Shown here: positions 19,602-29,633 of the stretch, in pieces | How positions within the stretch are numbered: the first letter of the stretch is position 1 | Layout: each line of letters starts with the position of its first letter | From: Flavobacteriaceae bacterium | GTDB taxonomy: Bacteria; Bacteroidota; Bacteroidia; Flavobacteriales; Flavobacteriaceae | Length of the DNA stretch: 43,528 nucleotides | Assembly: GCA_002702875.1 (NCBI GenBank) | Contig: PACV01000051.1 | Coordinates: 1 to 43,528, forward strand | Direction of reading: 5' to 3' | Position numbers and translations under genes: made by a program | Notes under the pieces: model-generated | Seen by the model: only the letters and a program-made list of their open reading frames with translations | Database searches by the model: none | Told to the model about the DNA's origin: nothing

Positions 19602-20951
19602 TTAAGAAAATAAGGTTTCTACTTTATTTATTGCTCTGGGTAGACAACAAATAACAACCCTATCATTTTCAACAATTTTATAATCACCTAAGACAATTAA
19701 ACCCTTACCCTCTTTTATTACACCACCTATTATTGAAGACCTAGGCAATTCAATATCTTTAATTATCATACCATTGACTTTTGAGTCTGATTTTACAACA
19801 AACTCTAATATTTCAGCATTAAAATTATTTAATCTAGTTACGTCAACTACCTCTCCTTTTCTTATGTATCTAAAAATCTCATTTGCAGTTAGTAATTTTT
19901 TATTAATAATAGTATCAATACCAATTGAATGAGATAATTGGAAGTAATCGTTATTTTCAACTAACGCTATAGTTTTTTTTACATTTTTTGACTTTGCCAT
20001 CAAACATGCCATGATATTTGTTTCTGAATTCTGAGTTAATGAAATAAAAGCATCCATTGATTCAATATTTTCTTCCTCTAATAAATCAACACTTCTTCCG
20101 TCTCCGTGAATAACCATTAATTCTGGTAATTGATCTGAAATATTTAAAGCTTTAATTTTATTTTGTTCAACTAATTTAACTTTGATGTTTTTATCAATTA
20201 GATCTTTAGCTGCATTAAATCCTAATATTCCACCACCTAAAATCATAACATTTTTAATTGATTCTTTTATTTTTCCAGTTAACTCACATATTTCAGCAAC
20301 TCCTTCTTTTAAAGTTATAAAATATACTTGGTCACCTGACTCAAATTCAGTATCACCTCTAGGTATAATTGTGTAATCAGTACCTTCTCTTTGAATACCA
20401 ATGGGCATAAAATGTAAATCAGAATAAATTGATGCAGCTTCTTTTACTGTTTTTCCTACAAAAGGCACAGTGTTATCCAACTTAGTTCCTACTAAAGTAA
20501 GTTCTCCATCCTCAAATTCATGACTATCACTAAATGCAGATTGATCTAATAATTGTAAAATTTCCTCAGCAGCCAACGCAGAAGGAGAAATCAGTTCATC
20601 AATACCAATTTCTTCAAAATTCATCTCTGTTTTTTTTTCAATAAACTCAATATTTGAAATCCTTGCAATAGTTCTTTTAGAGCCTAATTTTTTTGCTATG
20701 CAACATGATGTGATATTTACTGTTTCATCACCAGTGACAGCTATAAACAAATCAGAATTAGAAATATTTGCTCTCTTTAAAACTGAATATGAATAACTAT
20801 TACCTTTGATAACTTTAATATCTAATTGGTTTTCAGCATGATTAAGCTTATCCTTGTTTAAATCAATCAATGTTATATCTAAAGATTCAAGTGAAAGAAG
20901 TTCAGCCAAATGAAAACCAACTTCACCAGATCCAGCAATAATTATTTTCAT
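19602..20951 (-). CDS. trkA: Trk potassium uptake regulatory NAD-binding protein TrkA
   Basis: Cytosolic ring protein that gates TrkH in response to nucleotides. The 449 aa product has two tandem RCK units: an N-terminal Rossmann fold starting IIIAGSGEVGFHLAEL (GxGxxG at residues 7-12) and a second one around residue 235 (VMILGGGILGFNAAKDL), each followed by a TrkA-C domain. The partner gene trkH follows 2 bases downstream. A TATCTTTG promoter box lies 24 bases upstream of the ATG. Confidence 0.96.
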   Translation of the reverse strand: MKIIIAGSGEVGFHLAELLSLESLDITLIDLNKDKLNHAENQLDIKVIKGNSYSYSVLKRANISNSDLFIAVTGDETVNITSCCIAKKLGSKRTIARISNIEFIEKKTEMNFEEIGIDELISPSALAAEEILQLLDQSAFSDSHEFEDGELTLVGTKLDNTVPFVGKTVKEAASIYSDLHFMPIGIQREGTDYTIIPRGDTEFESGDQVYFITLKEGVAEICELTGKIKESIKNVMILGGGILGFNAAKDLIDKNIKVKLVEQNKIKALNISDQLPELMVIHGDGRSVDLLEEENIESMDAFISLTQNSETNIMACLMAKSKNVKKTIALVENNDYFQLSHSIGIDTIINKKLLTANEIFRYIRKGEVVDVTRLNNFNAEILEFVVKSDSKVNGMIIKDIELPRSSIIGGVIKEGKGLIVLGDYKIVENDRVVICCLPRAINKVETLFS

Positions 20952-20975
20952 AAATATATTTTAGAAAATATAGAA

Positions 20976-20983
20976 CAAAGATA
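20976..20983 (-). promoter_or_regulatory. -7 promoter box (TATCTTTG) for trkA-trkH
   Basis: The reverse strand reads TATCTTTG, a full match to TAnnTTTG, 24 bases before the trkA ATG in the 146-base divergent gap with porT. No clear -33 TTG at the normal spacing was found. The porT side of this gap has only a near match (TACTTG, about 21082) and is otherwise featureless AT-rich sequence. Confidence 0.55.
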
Positions 20984-21097
20984 TATAAGTTTGAATTATT
21001 TATATTTAATTAACCAATAATTTAAATTTATGCCCTTGTTTACAATAATTATTAAAAAAAAAGGTTTAATAATTTATTAATACTTGCTAAAATTTAA

Positions 21098-21820
21098 ATG
21101 AAATTTTTAATTATTTTATTTTTTCTTTTTAAATATTTTTCCATTTTCAGTCAATACCCTTTCGTTAGAGAAAAAATTGAAAATTTACCAAATTTTGATA
21201 AAAAAATATTACACTATGGATATTTTGTAGGTTTAAATGATTATGATTTCAAATTTGAATATTCAAGTAATTACTATACTTTGCTAAATTTAAATGATAT
21301 TGAAATTGAAAAAAGTAATGGTTTTAATGTTGGGTTAATTGGTGATTTAAGAATAAATGATTTTTTTAACTTAAGATTTGAGCCTGGATTATACGCTAAC
21401 CAAAGAAAATTAATATATCCTGATCAGGACGGTTTAAACAGTGAAAATGATAAAATTAGAGAAATAAAATCCACATATATTCATCTTCCTCTTTTAATTA
21501 AATTTAGTTCATTAAGAATTAATAATTTTAAGCCTTATGTAGTTGGAGGTATTTCGTCATCTTTAAATCTTTCAAGTAATGAGAAAAATAATGATGACAA
21601 TTCAAATAACGTGTTCAGAATGAAAACTAATAGTTTATACTATGAAGTTGGATTTGGCATTGATTTTTATTTGACATACTTTAAATTTTCTCCTTCAATC
21701 AGGGGTATTTTTTCATTAAAAAATGAATTAGTAAAAGATAATGATTTAAGTAGTCCTTGGACTAGCAATATCGAAAATCTTTATAGTAGAGGATTATTAA
21801 TTAATTTTACTTTTGAATAA
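21098..21820 (+). CDS. porT: PorT family outer membrane protein (type IX secretion)
   Basis: PorT (SprT) is needed for secretion of proteins with type IX C-terminal signals and for gliding in Bacteroidota. The 240 aa product has a signal peptide (MKFLIILFFLFKYFSIFSQ), then the family pattern: NLPNFDKKILHYGYFVGLN with YDFKF, GFNVGLIGDLRIND, and NLRFEPGLYANQRKLIY. The C-terminal region alternates beta strands of a small barrel. In other Flavobacteriia this gene often follows ubiE, which is absent here. The assignment is by motif pattern and by the flanking trk, methyltransferase and tamL genes; no other secretion gene is in view. Confidence 0.86.
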   Translation: MKFLIILFFLFKYFSIFSQYPFVREKIENLPNFDKKILHYGYFVGLNDYDFKFEYSSNYYTLLNLNDIEIEKSNGFNVGLIGDLRINDFFNLRFEPGLYANQRKLIYPDQDGLNSENDKIREIKSTYIHLPLLIKFSSLRINNFKPYVVGGISSSLNLSSNEKNNDDNSNNVFRMKTNSLYYEVGFGIDFYLTYFKFSPSIRGIFSLKNELVKDNDLSSPWTSNIENLYSRGLLINFTFE

Positions 21821-21825
21821 ACAAT

Positions 21826-22539
21826 TTATTTATAAAATTCACTAAGAATTATTGATACTGCTGAATTTATATTTAAACTTTCTGGATATTTATTGTTATT
21901 AAACCTTGGTATAGTAATTCTATTTTCAATCAATTTTGATATTTCATTTGAAATACCAGTTGATTCACTTCCAATTACAATTATTGAATTTCTGTCAAAA
22001 TCAGTCGAATATATTGAACTAGAATTATCTAAAAATGCTCCATAAATTTTTTTATTACTTTTTTTTAAAAATTCCAAAATATTAAAATAATAACAACTAA
22101 CCCTTGAAATTGAACCCATTGATGCTTGTATTACCTTAGGGTTATAACAGTCAACAGTATTAAAAGAACATAAAATTGATTTTATATTAAACCAATCACA
22201 TAGCCTAATTATAGATCCTAAATTTCCAGGATCTGAAATATTATCTAGACATAAAATTAATTCACCAAAAATTTTTTCATTATTCCTTGGTATTTTAAAT
22301 ACACCCAATATTTTTGATGGACTTTTTAAGGATGAAATTTTTTTCATTTCTAATTCATTAATGATTTTAGAGTTTATTTTTTCATAATTTATTGTAGAAT
22401 AAATCTCTTCAGTATGAATTTTAGAATGATATAACTCATTTACTATTTTATAACCCTCAGCGATAAAAAGTGAGAATTTATCTCTATATTTTTTAAATTT
22501 TAGTGATTTGATTGTTTTAAGCTCATTATTTGTAATCAT
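21826..22539 (-). CDS. TrmH/SpoU family RNA 2'-O-ribose methyltransferase
   Basis: SAM-dependent methylation of a ribose 2'-OH in rRNA or tRNA; the target cannot be told from sequence. The 237 aa product starts with the substrate-binding pattern KSLKFKKYRDKFSLFIAEG and has the SPOUT motifs CLDNISDPGNLGSIIRLCDW, IIVIGSESTGIS and ITIPRFNNNKYPESLNIN with SAVSIILSEF. It differs from the RlmB-type enzyme at 17371 mainly in the N-terminal domain, so the two are paralogues with distinct targets. It diverges from tamL and converges on porT with 5 bases between the stops. Confidence 0.9.
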   Translation of the reverse strand: MITNNELKTIKSLKFKKYRDKFSLFIAEGYKIVNELYHSKIHTEEIYSTINYEKINSKIINELEMKKISSLKSPSKILGVFKIPRNNEKIFGELILCLDNISDPGNLGSIIRLCDWFNIKSILCSFNTVDCYNPKVIQASMGSISRVSCYYFNILEFLKKSNKKIYGAFLDNSSSIYSTDFDRNSIIVIGSESTGISNEISKLIENRITIPRFNNNKYPESLNINSAVSIILSEFYK

Positions 22540-22570
22540 AAATGATGTATTTTTATAATTAATTTAAATA

Positions 22571-25105
22571 ATGTTGCAGATATTTCAAACTAACTTATTT
22601 ATAATTTTTTTACTCTGTTTATTAGTATTACAATGCAGTACTACAAAAAAGCTTCCAAGTGGACAAAAACTTTTATCCAAACAAACTGTCATTGTAGATG
22701 AACAAAAAATAAATCCGAGTAAAATAGATTTCCTTTTTAACAACAATCCTAATAAAAAAATTTTTGGATTACCATTGAAATTATATGTTTATAATTTGGT
22801 AAACAAAAATCAAGACAGTTTGTTTGATATTTGGATTGATAAAAATCCAAAAAAAAATAAGATTATAAACAAAATTTTTTCAAAAAAACAAGTAAATCAA
22901 TTAAAAAAATATAGAATTTCAATAAATAATTGGTTAAAAAAAAATAGTGAAATTCCTGCTACTATTGATTCAATTTCATTAAAAAAAAATATAGATAGAA
23001 TTAATCAATATTATAAAAACCTTGGATATTTTAATAATAAGATTTCCTATTTAGTAAAAAATATAGGAGATACCAAGTCTGAGATTACTTATCAGATTTT
23101 TAGAGGAAATCATTATAAAATTGATTCAATTAAAACAAATATAGAATCAAAAACTATTAAGAAAATTTATGATAACCACTTAAATGATAGTTTTCTTAAA
23201 TCTAATGATTTTTTTAGCGTTCAAAATTTAAGTGATGAAAGAGATAGATTATTAAAATTATTTAGGAATAATGGAATTTTTGATTTTGAACAAAGTAGCA
23301 TTAGATTTAAAGTTTTTTTAGATAATATTGAAAGTAAATCTACAATACCAATTTATTTGGAAATAAGTGACCGAAAAAAAAGATTTAAAGATTCTTTAGT
23401 GACAATTCCATATTTTGTTAGTAAAATAAATGAAGTGAATTTATTGGTTAGAGATCCAGATAATTACAATGACATTTTTTCTGATACTTTAAAATTTAAT
23501 AATATTAATATTTTATCGTCTAATAAATTAAATTATAAACCTGAGGTTTTATCTGACTTTGTAACACTTAAAAAAGGTGATATATATAGTGAACAAGAAA
23601 GATCTAATACCTTTAAATATTTTTCTGAACTAAAAAATTTTAAATACCCAATTATTAAACTAAAAGAGAGTGAAATTGATAGTTTAAAATTAAATGTCGA
23701 TATTGATCTAACGCCAATGGAAAAATATTCTTTAGGTTTAGACTTGGATCTTTCTCACTCAAATATTGAAGATTTTGGCGTAAGTCTTGGAACTTCAATT
23801 ATATCTCGCAATATTTTCAAAAGAGCAGATTTTTTGGAGTTCGTAGTTAAAGGAAGTATTGGATCATCAAAAAATGTTACAACAAGTAATGATTTCTTTA
23901 ATCTTATTGAATTTGGTTCTGACATAAATTTGAATATTCCAAAAATTGTTTTTCCTTTTAATATTAATTCCATAATACCTAGATCAAGCTCCCCAAAAAC
24001 CAAAATCATAATAGGTACGTCAATTCAAGAAAACGTTGGACTAGATCGTCAAAATTTTTCAAGTAAAATTGAGTATGAATGGACACCAAAACCAAACTTA
24101 AATATAAATTTCAACTTACTTGACTTTGAATTTATTAAGAATAGAGCAGTAAATAATTATTTCTTTGTTTATAGAAACTCATATGATAGACTAAATTTTA
24201 TATCAAAATCTATAAATTATAAAAGTGATTACCTTGATAAAAATAGTAACTTACTAATACCTGCAGGAACAAATTTTTTTATTGAGGAGGTAAAGAAAAA
24301 TAATACTAGTATCTTAAATGGAAGTGTTAATTATCAAAATATAATTGATATAGACGAGAGAAAAAAAAGATTAACGTCTGATAATTTTATTTTCGGATCA
24401 TCAATATCATTTACTAAAAACAATCAAGAAAATATTTTTGATGAAGATTTTTCTCAATATAAATTCAAATTAGAATGGGTTGGAAGTCTACTTAATAGTT
24501 TAATTAAAAGAAAAAACAATAATAATTTAAAAGAGATTTTTGATGTTATTCCGTCACAATTTATAAAGTCAGAAATAAATTATATTAAACATTGGAGAAT
24601 TAGTAAAGAAAATGTTATAGCATTTAGATATTTTTCTGGTTTAGCAATCCCATTTGGTAATTCAAATAATATTCCTTTTACTAGATCTTATTTTGGTGGA
24701 GGATCAAACGATAATAGAGCATGGAGAGTATATAAATTAGGTCCGGGAAGTAGTGAAAATGAAAATGAATTTAACGAAGCTAATTTGAAAATTGCATTCA
24801 ATATTGAATACAGATTCCCAATTTTAGGTTCAGTTAAAGGTGCCCTTTTCATAGATTTTGGTAATATTTGGAATGTATTAGATAATGTTAATGATGAAAA
24901 AATGAAATTTAATGGTTTTAGGGATCTAAATGAAATTGCAATTGGATCTGGCTTTGGAATAAGATATGATTTTGATTTCTTTATTTTTAGATTGGATACT
25001 GGTTTTAAAACATATGATCCATCATTAGAGGTCTCAGATAGGTGGTTTAAAAATACCTCTCTGAGAAAAGCAGTTTTTAATATTGGAATTAACTACCCAT
25101 TTTAA
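22571..25105 (+). CDS. tamL: TamL, lipoprotein BamA/TamA-family outer membrane assembly protein
   Basis: Omp85-family protein, probably inserting outer membrane proteins together with the inner membrane protein TamB. The 844 aa product starts with a lipoprotein signal with Cys22 (LLVLQC, then STTKKLPSG); a lipid anchor distinguishes TamL of Bacteroidota from ordinary TamA. POTRA-like domains fill roughly residues 100-400, followed by the barrel with SYFGGGSNDNRAWRVYKLGPG-type region (about 700-725, split in the sequence; the conserved Arg is in NRAW) and a final strand FNIGINYPF ending in Phe. The neighbouring methyltransferase on the other strand is a common companion in Flavobacteriia. Confidence 0.9.
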   Translation: MLQIFQTNLFIIFLLCLLVLQCSTTKKLPSGQKLLSKQTVIVDEQKINPSKIDFLFNNNPNKKIFGLPLKLYVYNLVNKNQDSLFDIWIDKNPKKNKIINKIFSKKQVNQLKKYRISINNWLKKNSEIPATIDSISLKKNIDRINQYYKNLGYFNNKISYLVKNIGDTKSEITYQIFRGNHYKIDSIKTNIESKTIKKIYDNHLNDSFLKSNDFFSVQNLSDERDRLLKLFRNNGIFDFEQSSIRFKVFLDNIESKSTIPIYLEISDRKKRFKDSLVTIPYFVSKINEVNLLVRDPDNYNDIFSDTLKFNNINILSSNKLNYKPEVLSDFVTLKKGDIYSEQERSNTFKYFSELKNFKYPIIKLKESEIDSLKLNVDIDLTPMEKYSLGLDLDLSHSNIEDFGVSLGTSIISRNIFKRADFLEFVVKGSIGSSKNVTTSNDFFNLIEFGSDINLNIPKIVFPFNINSIIPRSSSPKTKIIIGTSIQENVGLDRQNFSSKIEYEWTPKPNLNINFNLLDFEFIKNRAVNNYFFVYRNSYDRLNFISKSINYKSDYLDKNSNLLIPAGTNFFIEEVKKNNTSILNGSVNYQNIIDIDERKKRLTSDNFIFGSSISFTKNNQENIFDEDFSQYKFKLEWVGSLLNSLIKRKNNNNLKEIFDVIPSQFIKSEINYIKHWRISKENVIAFRYFSGLAIPFGNSNNIPFTRSYFGGGSNDNRAWRVYKLGPGSSENENEFNEANLKIAFNIEYRFPILGSVKGALFIDFGNIWNVLDNVNDEKMKFNGFRDLNEIAIGSGFGIRYDFDFFIFRLDTGFKTYDPSLEVSDRWFKNTSLRKAVFNIGINYPF

Positions 25106-25116
25106 ACTAAATGTCC

Positions 25117-25124
25117 TATTTTTG
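25117..25124 (+). promoter_or_regulatory. Candidate -7 promoter box (TATTTTTG) for fbaA
   Basis: TATTTTTG in the 35-base gap between tamL and fbaA matches TAnnTTTG and ends 16 bases before the fbaA ATG. It would start transcription about ten bases upstream of the gene. There is no independent evidence, and the gap also fits simple read-through from tamL. Confidence 0.45.
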
Positions 25125-25140
25125 AAAATATTTATTAAAA

Positions 25141-26205
25141 ATGGAAATACCAAAAGGAGTTATAACTGGAAGAAATGTTCAAAAGGTTTACAAATTAGCA
25201 AAAGATAAAGGATTTGCTTTACCAGCTGTCAACGTAACAGGTAACAATACTATCAATTCTGTACTAGAGACCTCATCAAAATTAAATAGTCCTGTGATAA
25301 TACAATTTTCTAATGGAGGATCACAATTCAATGCCGGAAAAGGTTTAACTAATCAAAACCATAGCTCTGCTATTTTAGGTGCAATTTCAGGAGCTCATCA
25401 TATTCACAAACTTGCCTCCTCATATGGTGCAAGTGTGATAATACACACAGACCATTGTTCTAAAAATCTTTTACCTTGGATTGATGGTTTATTAGATGAA
25501 AATGAAAAATTCTTTTCTGAAAATGGAAAATCTTTATTTAGCTCTCATATGATTGATTTGTCAGAAGAACCTATTGATGAAAATATTAATATTTGTAAAG
25601 ATTATTTAACTAGAATGAAAAAAATGGACATGACGCTGGAAATTGAACTAGGTGTTACAGGCGGTGAGGAGGATGGTGTTGATAATACTGATATTGATCA
25701 AAATAAATTATATACTCAGCCTGACGAGGTAAGCTATGCCTATTCAGAATTAATGAAAATTAGCGACCAATTTATAATTGCTGCAGCATTTGGAAATGTT
25801 CACGGTGTATACAAACCAGGTAATGTTAAACTAACTCCAAAAATTTTAAAAAATTCACAAGAATATGTTTCAAAAAAGTTCAACCTAGGAAAAAACCCTA
25901 TTGACTTTGTTTTCCATGGTGGATCTGGATCTTCACTAACTGAAATTAGAGAGGCTATTGGTTATGGTGTGGTTAAAATGAATATTGATACTGATTTACA
26001 ATTTGCCTTTACTGAAGGTGTTAGAGACTACATAGTTGAAAACATAGATTTTTTGAAAACACAAATTGGAAACCCGAACGGATTATCTGAACCAAATAAG
26101 AAATTTTATGATCCAAGAAAATGGTTAAGAATAGCTGAAGAATCTTTCAATCAAAGACTTATTAAAGCATTTGAAGATTTAAATAATATTAATACTTTAA
26201 ATTAA
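25141..26205 (+). CDS. fbaA: Class II fructose-bisphosphate aldolase
   Basis: Cleaves fructose 1,6-bisphosphate to dihydroxyacetone phosphate and glyceraldehyde 3-phosphate, or the reverse in gluconeogenesis. The 354 aa product is of the E. coli FbaA type (class IIA). Zinc ligands are visible in [11 protein letters not shown] (HTDH at 102-105), in [15 protein letters not shown] and in [10 protein letters not shown]. The loop [12 protein letters not shown] is conserved. The last block, [14 protein letters not shown], is the dihydroxyacetone phosphate site. accD follows after 5 bases. Confidence 0.97.
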   Translation: MEIPKGVITGRNVQKVYKLAKDKGFALPAVNVTGNNTINSVLETSSKLNSPVIIQFSNGGSQFNAGKGLTNQNHSSAILGAISGAHHIHKLASSYGASVIIHTDHCSKNLLPWIDGLLDENEKFFSENGKSLFSSHMIDLSEEPIDENINICKDYLTRMKKMDMTLEIELGVTGGEEDGVDNTDIDQNKLYTQPDEVSYAYSELMKISDQFIIAAAFGNVHGVYKPGNVKLTPKILKNSQEYVSKKFNLGKNPIDFVFHGGSGSSLTEIREAIGYGVVKMNIDTDLQFAFTEGVRDYIVENIDFLKTQIGNPNGLSEPNKKFYDPRKWLRIAEESFNQRLIKAFEDLNNINTLN

Positions 26206-26210
26206 CAATT

Positions 26211-27068
26211 ATGAGTTGGTTTAAAAGAAGTGTTAAAGGTATTTTAACAAAAACTAATGAAAAAAAAGATATACCAAAAGGTTTATGGTATAAAACGCCA
26301 ACTGGAAAAATTGTTGAGAGAAAAGAATTAGCTGAGAATTTTTACGTAAGTCCCGAAGATGAGTATCATGTCAGAATTGGAAGTAAAGAATATTTTGAAA
26401 TATTATTTGACGACAATCATTTCAAGGAATTTAACACTAATCTAAAATCAAAAGATTTTTTAAATTTTACTGATTCAAAAAAATATAAAGACAGACTCAA
26501 AGAGTCAAAAAAAAATACATCTTTAAATGATGCAATTAGAACTGCTATTGGTAAATCAAAAGGTCAACAATTAATAATAGCTTGTATGGATTTCAATTTC
26601 ATTGGTGGTTCAATAGGTTCAGTAGTAGGTGAAAAAATTGCATTAGCAATTGATCTTTCCATTGAAAAAAGAATACCAATTCTCATTATTTCAAAATCTG
26701 GTGGAGCTAGAATGATGGAAGGAGCTCATTCTTTAATGCAATTAGCTAAAACAAGTGCTAAATTAGCTGAGTTATCTGAAAAATCTATTCCATACATATC
26801 ACTTTGTACTGACCCAACAACTGGAGGAGCAACTGCTTCTTTTGCCATGCTTGGTGATATAAATATTTCTGAACCTGGAGCTTTAATTGGATTTGCTGGT
26901 CCTAGAGTTATAAAAGATACGACAGGAAAAGATCTTCCTGATGGTTTTCAAAAAAGTGAATTTTTACTAGAAAATGGTTTTCTTGACTTTATTAGTCATA
27001 GAAAAGATTTGAAGAACAAAATTAATTTATACATTGATCTTATTCTAAATAAAAACATTAGAACTTAA
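26211..27068 (+). CDS. accD: Acetyl-CoA carboxylase carboxyltransferase subunit beta, zinc ribbon lacking
   Basis: With AccA it transfers carboxyl from carboxybiotin to acetyl-CoA, the committed step of fatty acid synthesis. The 285 aa product has the conserved C-terminal domain ([51 protein letters not shown]). The N-terminal segment [19 protein letters not shown] with [15 protein letters not shown] aligns with the zinc-ribbon region of other AccD proteins, but all four cysteines are absent. This is a known trait of flavobacterial AccD, not a sign of decay, since the rest is intact. Confidence 0.96.
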   Translation: MSWFKRSVKGILTKTNEKKDIPKGLWYKTPTGKIVERKELAENFYVSPEDEYHVRIGSKEYFEILFDDNHFKEFNTNLKSKDFLNFTDSKKYKDRLKESKKNTSLNDAIRTAIGKSKGQQLIIACMDFNFIGGSIGSVVGEKIALAIDLSIEKRIPILIISKSGGARMMEGAHSLMQLAKTSAKLAELSEKSIPYISLCTDPTTGGATASFAMLGDINISEPGALIGFAGPRVIKDTTGKDLPDGFQKSEFLLENGFLDFISHRKDLKNKINLYIDLILNKNIRT

Positions 27069-27088
27069 AAAAACAAAAAATTAAAGTG

Positions 27089-27096
27089 TATATTTG
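27089..27096 (+). promoter_or_regulatory. -7 promoter box (TATATTTG) for rpsO
   Basis: TATATTTGC in the 57-base gap between accD and rpsO is a full match to the Bacteroidota -7 consensus with following C, 29 bases before the rpsO ATG. It would give a leader of about 20 bases. This and the rpsL box are the most convincing promoters of the window. Confidence 0.7.
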
Positions 27097-27125
27097 CAAA
27101 GTTTTTTAATCTAATTAAGTTTACA

Positions 27126-27395
27126 ATGTATTTAACTAAAGATGTCAAAGAAAAGTTATTTGCTAAACATGGAAAATCTAAAAATGATTCTGGTTCTGCT
27201 GAAGCTCAAATTGCTCTCTTCTCTTTAAGGATAAATCATTTGTCTAAGCATTTAAAAACCAACAAAAAAGATTTTAATACTGAAAGATCTCTTGTTAAAC
27301 TTGTTGGTAAAAGAAGAAGCTTATTAAATTATTTAAAATCAAAAGATATTTTACGATATAGATCAATTGTAAAGGAGTTAGGTTTAAGAAAGTAG
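27126..27395 (+). CDS. rpsO: 30S ribosomal protein S15
   Basis: S15 is a primary 16S rRNA binding protein and contributes to an intersubunit bridge. The 89 aa product has the exact family length and the conserved DSGSAEAQIALFSLRINHLSK, LVKLVGKRRSLLNYL and YRSIVKELGLRK blocks. It is followed by pnp, the widely conserved rpsO-pnp order. In E. coli S15 regulates its own mRNA; no comparable pseudoknot could be judged here by eye. Confidence 0.98.
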   Translation: MYLTKDVKEKLFAKHGKSKNDSGSAEAQIALFSLRINHLSKHLKTNKKDFNTERSLVKLVGKRRSLLNYLKSKDILRYRSIVKELGLRK

Positions 27396-27424
27396 TTTTT
27401 ATTAATATTATCAATTGGTTACCA

Positions 27425-27448
27425 TAACAACAACTATCACCATTGTTA
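27425..27448 (+). terminator. Weak hairpin between rpsO and pnp, possible attenuator
   Basis: TAACAA at 27425-27430 pairs with TTGTTA at 27443-27448 across a 12-base loop, followed by a short T-rich run. A six-pair AT-rich stem is too weak for a confident terminator. The position, inside the rpsO-pnp gap, is where other bacteria have a processing hairpin used for PNPase autoregulation, so it is recorded as a possibility only. Confidence 0.2.
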
Positions 27449-27465
27449 ATTTTTAATAAATAAAT

Positions 27466-29586
27466 ATGATTCCAAAAACGTACCAAGAAAATATCGTGCT
27501 ACCGGACGGTAGAAAAATTACAATTGAAACTGGCAAGTTAGCTAAACAAGCTCACGGTTCTGTAGTTGTAAAAATGGGTAAAGCTATGCTTCTTTGCACC
27601 GTAGTCTCAAATTACGAATCAGCAGATGTTGACTTTTTACCACTCACAGTTGATTACAGAGAGAAATTTTCCTCAGCTGGTAAATTCCCCGGTGGATTTT
27701 TTAAGCGTGAAGCAAGACCTAGTGACAATGAAATTTTAACCATGAGAATTGTAGATAGAGTTTTAAGACCTTTATTCCCAAAGGACTACCATTCAGAAGT
27801 TCAAATTATGATTCAATTGATTTCAAATGATAGTGATGTAATGCCTGACTCTCTTGCAGGATTAGCTGCATCATGCGCTATTTACTTAAGTGATATTCCA
27901 TTTGAGTCTCCTATTTCAGAGGTTAGAGTTGCCAGAATTGATCAAAATTTAGTCATTAACCCAAGTAGAGATCAGCTAAATGAATCTGACATTGATTTAG
28001 TTGTTGGAGCATCTGAAAATTCAATAATTATGGTTGAAGGAGAAATGGATGAATGTAGTGAGGAAGATATGATTGAAGCTATTATGTTTGCTCACGAATC
28101 AATCAAATCCCAAATCAAATCTCAAAAAAAATTATTAAAAGCAATTGGTGAAAAAAATACAAGAGAATATGATAAATCTGAAGAAGATGACAAATTATTA
28201 GATTTAATTGAAAAAAAGACATCTAGTGAATTTTACGAGATTGGCAAAATGGGATTAAAAAAAGACGAAAGATCAGCTAAATTTAGTGAAGTTAAAACAA
28301 AACTAATTGATTCTTTTAATGAGGAGGAGATTGAGTTACATGGACATTTAATAAAAAAATATACTGATTTATCCTTAAAAAAATCAATCAGAAAATTAAT
28401 TATTGAGGAAGGAATCAGATTAGATGGAAGAAAAACAGATGAAATTAGACCAATATGGTGTGAAGTAGATTATTTACCTTCTACTCATGGTTCCTCTGTT
28501 TTTACTAGAGGTGAAACACAATCTCTAGCGTCTTTGACATTAGGAACCTCTAAGGAATCTAACAAAATTGATTTACCATCTTATGAAGGTGAAGAATCCT
28601 TTTACTTACATTACAATTTTCCTCCTTTTAGCACAGGTGAGGCTAGACCTTTGAGAGGTACTTCAAGAAGAGAAATTGGTCATGGAAATTTAGCTCAAAG
28701 GAGTTTAAAAAAAGTTATTCCAAGTGATTGTCCTTACACCATCAGAATTGTCAGCGAAATTTTAGAATCTAATGGATCATCCTCTATGGCGTCTGTTTGC
28801 TCTGGCACTTTGGCATTAATGGATGCAGGTATAAAAATAAAAAGACCTGTTTCTGGGATTGCTATGGGACTGATCACTGATAATGAGAAATATGCTGTTT
28901 TATCTGATATTTTAGGAGATGAGGATCATTTAGGAGATATGGATTTTAAGATTACAGGAACATCTGAAGGAATTACCTCCTGTCAAATGGATATAAAAAT
29001 TAAAGGATTATCATATGAAATTTTATCTAAAGCTCTTAATCAAGCAAAAATAGGAAGATTAAAAATTTTAGATGAAATGTTAAAAACTATATCCACTCCA
29101 AACAATGATGTAAAAGCTCATGCTCCCAAAATAATTGTCAGAAAAATTCCAAATGAATTTATTGGACCATTTATTGGTCCTGGCGGTAAGGTGATTCAAG
29201 AGTTACAAAAGGAAACTGAATGTACTATTGTAATTAATGAAGATCCCGAAACTGAGGAGGGTATTGTTGAAATATTAGGAACTAATGAAGTTGGAATTCA
29301 AAAGGTTTTATCTAAAATTGATGCTCTTACATTCAAACCTGAAAAAAATAATATATACAGTGTCAAAGTTATCAAAATTTTAGATTTTGGGGCTGTAGTA
29401 GAATATGTTGATGCTCCTGGAAATGAGGTTTTATTGCATATTAGTGAAATTGCTTGGGAAAGAACCAAAAATGTTACAGATGAAGTTAACATCGGTGATA
29501 TTTTTGATATTAAATATTTTGGATTTGACCCTAGAACAAAAAAAGAAAAAATTTCTAGAAAAGCCTTAATAGAAAAGAATACTTAA
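27466..29586 (+). CDS. pnp: Polyribonucleotide nucleotidyltransferase (PNPase)
   Basis: Phosphorolytic 3'-5' exoribonuclease of the RNA degradation machinery. The 706 aa product has two RNase PH domains: the first from about residue 10 ([30 protein letters not shown]), the second with [19 protein letters not shown] and the catalytic aspartate region [20 protein letters not shown] domain ([20 protein letters not shown]) and an S1 domain ([17 protein letters not shown]) complete the C-terminus. All domains are intact and the length is standard. Confidence 0.98.
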   Translation: MIPKTYQENIVLPDGRKITIETGKLAKQAHGSVVVKMGKAMLLCTVVSNYESADVDFLPLTVDYREKFSSAGKFPGGFFKREARPSDNEILTMRIVDRVLRPLFPKDYHSEVQIMIQLISNDSDVMPDSLAGLAASCAIYLSDIPFESPISEVRVARIDQNLVINPSRDQLNESDIDLVVGASENSIIMVEGEMDECSEEDMIEAIMFAHESIKSQIKSQKKLLKAIGEKNTREYDKSEEDDKLLDLIEKKTSSEFYEIGKMGLKKDERSAKFSEVKTKLIDSFNEEEIELHGHLIKKYTDLSLKKSIRKLIIEEGIRLDGRKTDEIRPIWCEVDYLPSTHGSSVFTRGETQSLASLTLGTSKESNKIDLPSYEGEESFYLHYNFPPFSTGEARPLRGTSRREIGHGNLAQRSLKKVIPSDCPYTIRIVSEILESNGSSSMASVCSGTLALMDAGIKIKRPVSGIAMGLITDNEKYAVLSDILGDEDHLGDMDFKITGTSEGITSCQMDIKIKGLSYEILSKALNQAKIGRLKILDEMLKTISTPNNDVKAHAPKIIVRKIPNEFIGPFIGPGGKVIQELQKETECTIVINEDPETEEGIVEILGTNEVGIQKVLSKIDALTFKPEKNNIYSVKVIKILDFGAVVEYVDAPGNEVLLHISEIAWERTKNVTDEVNIGDIFDIKYFGFDPRTKKEKISRKALIEKNT

Positions 29587-29621
29587 TTGAAACATTTTAG
29601 TAAAACACTCGTATAAAGAAA

Positions 29622-29629
29622 TAAATTTG
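29622..29629 (+). promoter_or_regulatory. Candidate -7 promoter box (TAAATTTG) at rpoD
   Basis: TAAATTTG matches TAnnTTTG but ends only 4 bases before the rpoD ATG, so a transcript from it would be leaderless or nearly so. The sequence is AT-rich and chance is a real alternative. The 47-base pnp-rpoD gap shows nothing else. Confidence 0.25.
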
Positions 29630-29633
29630 AAAC

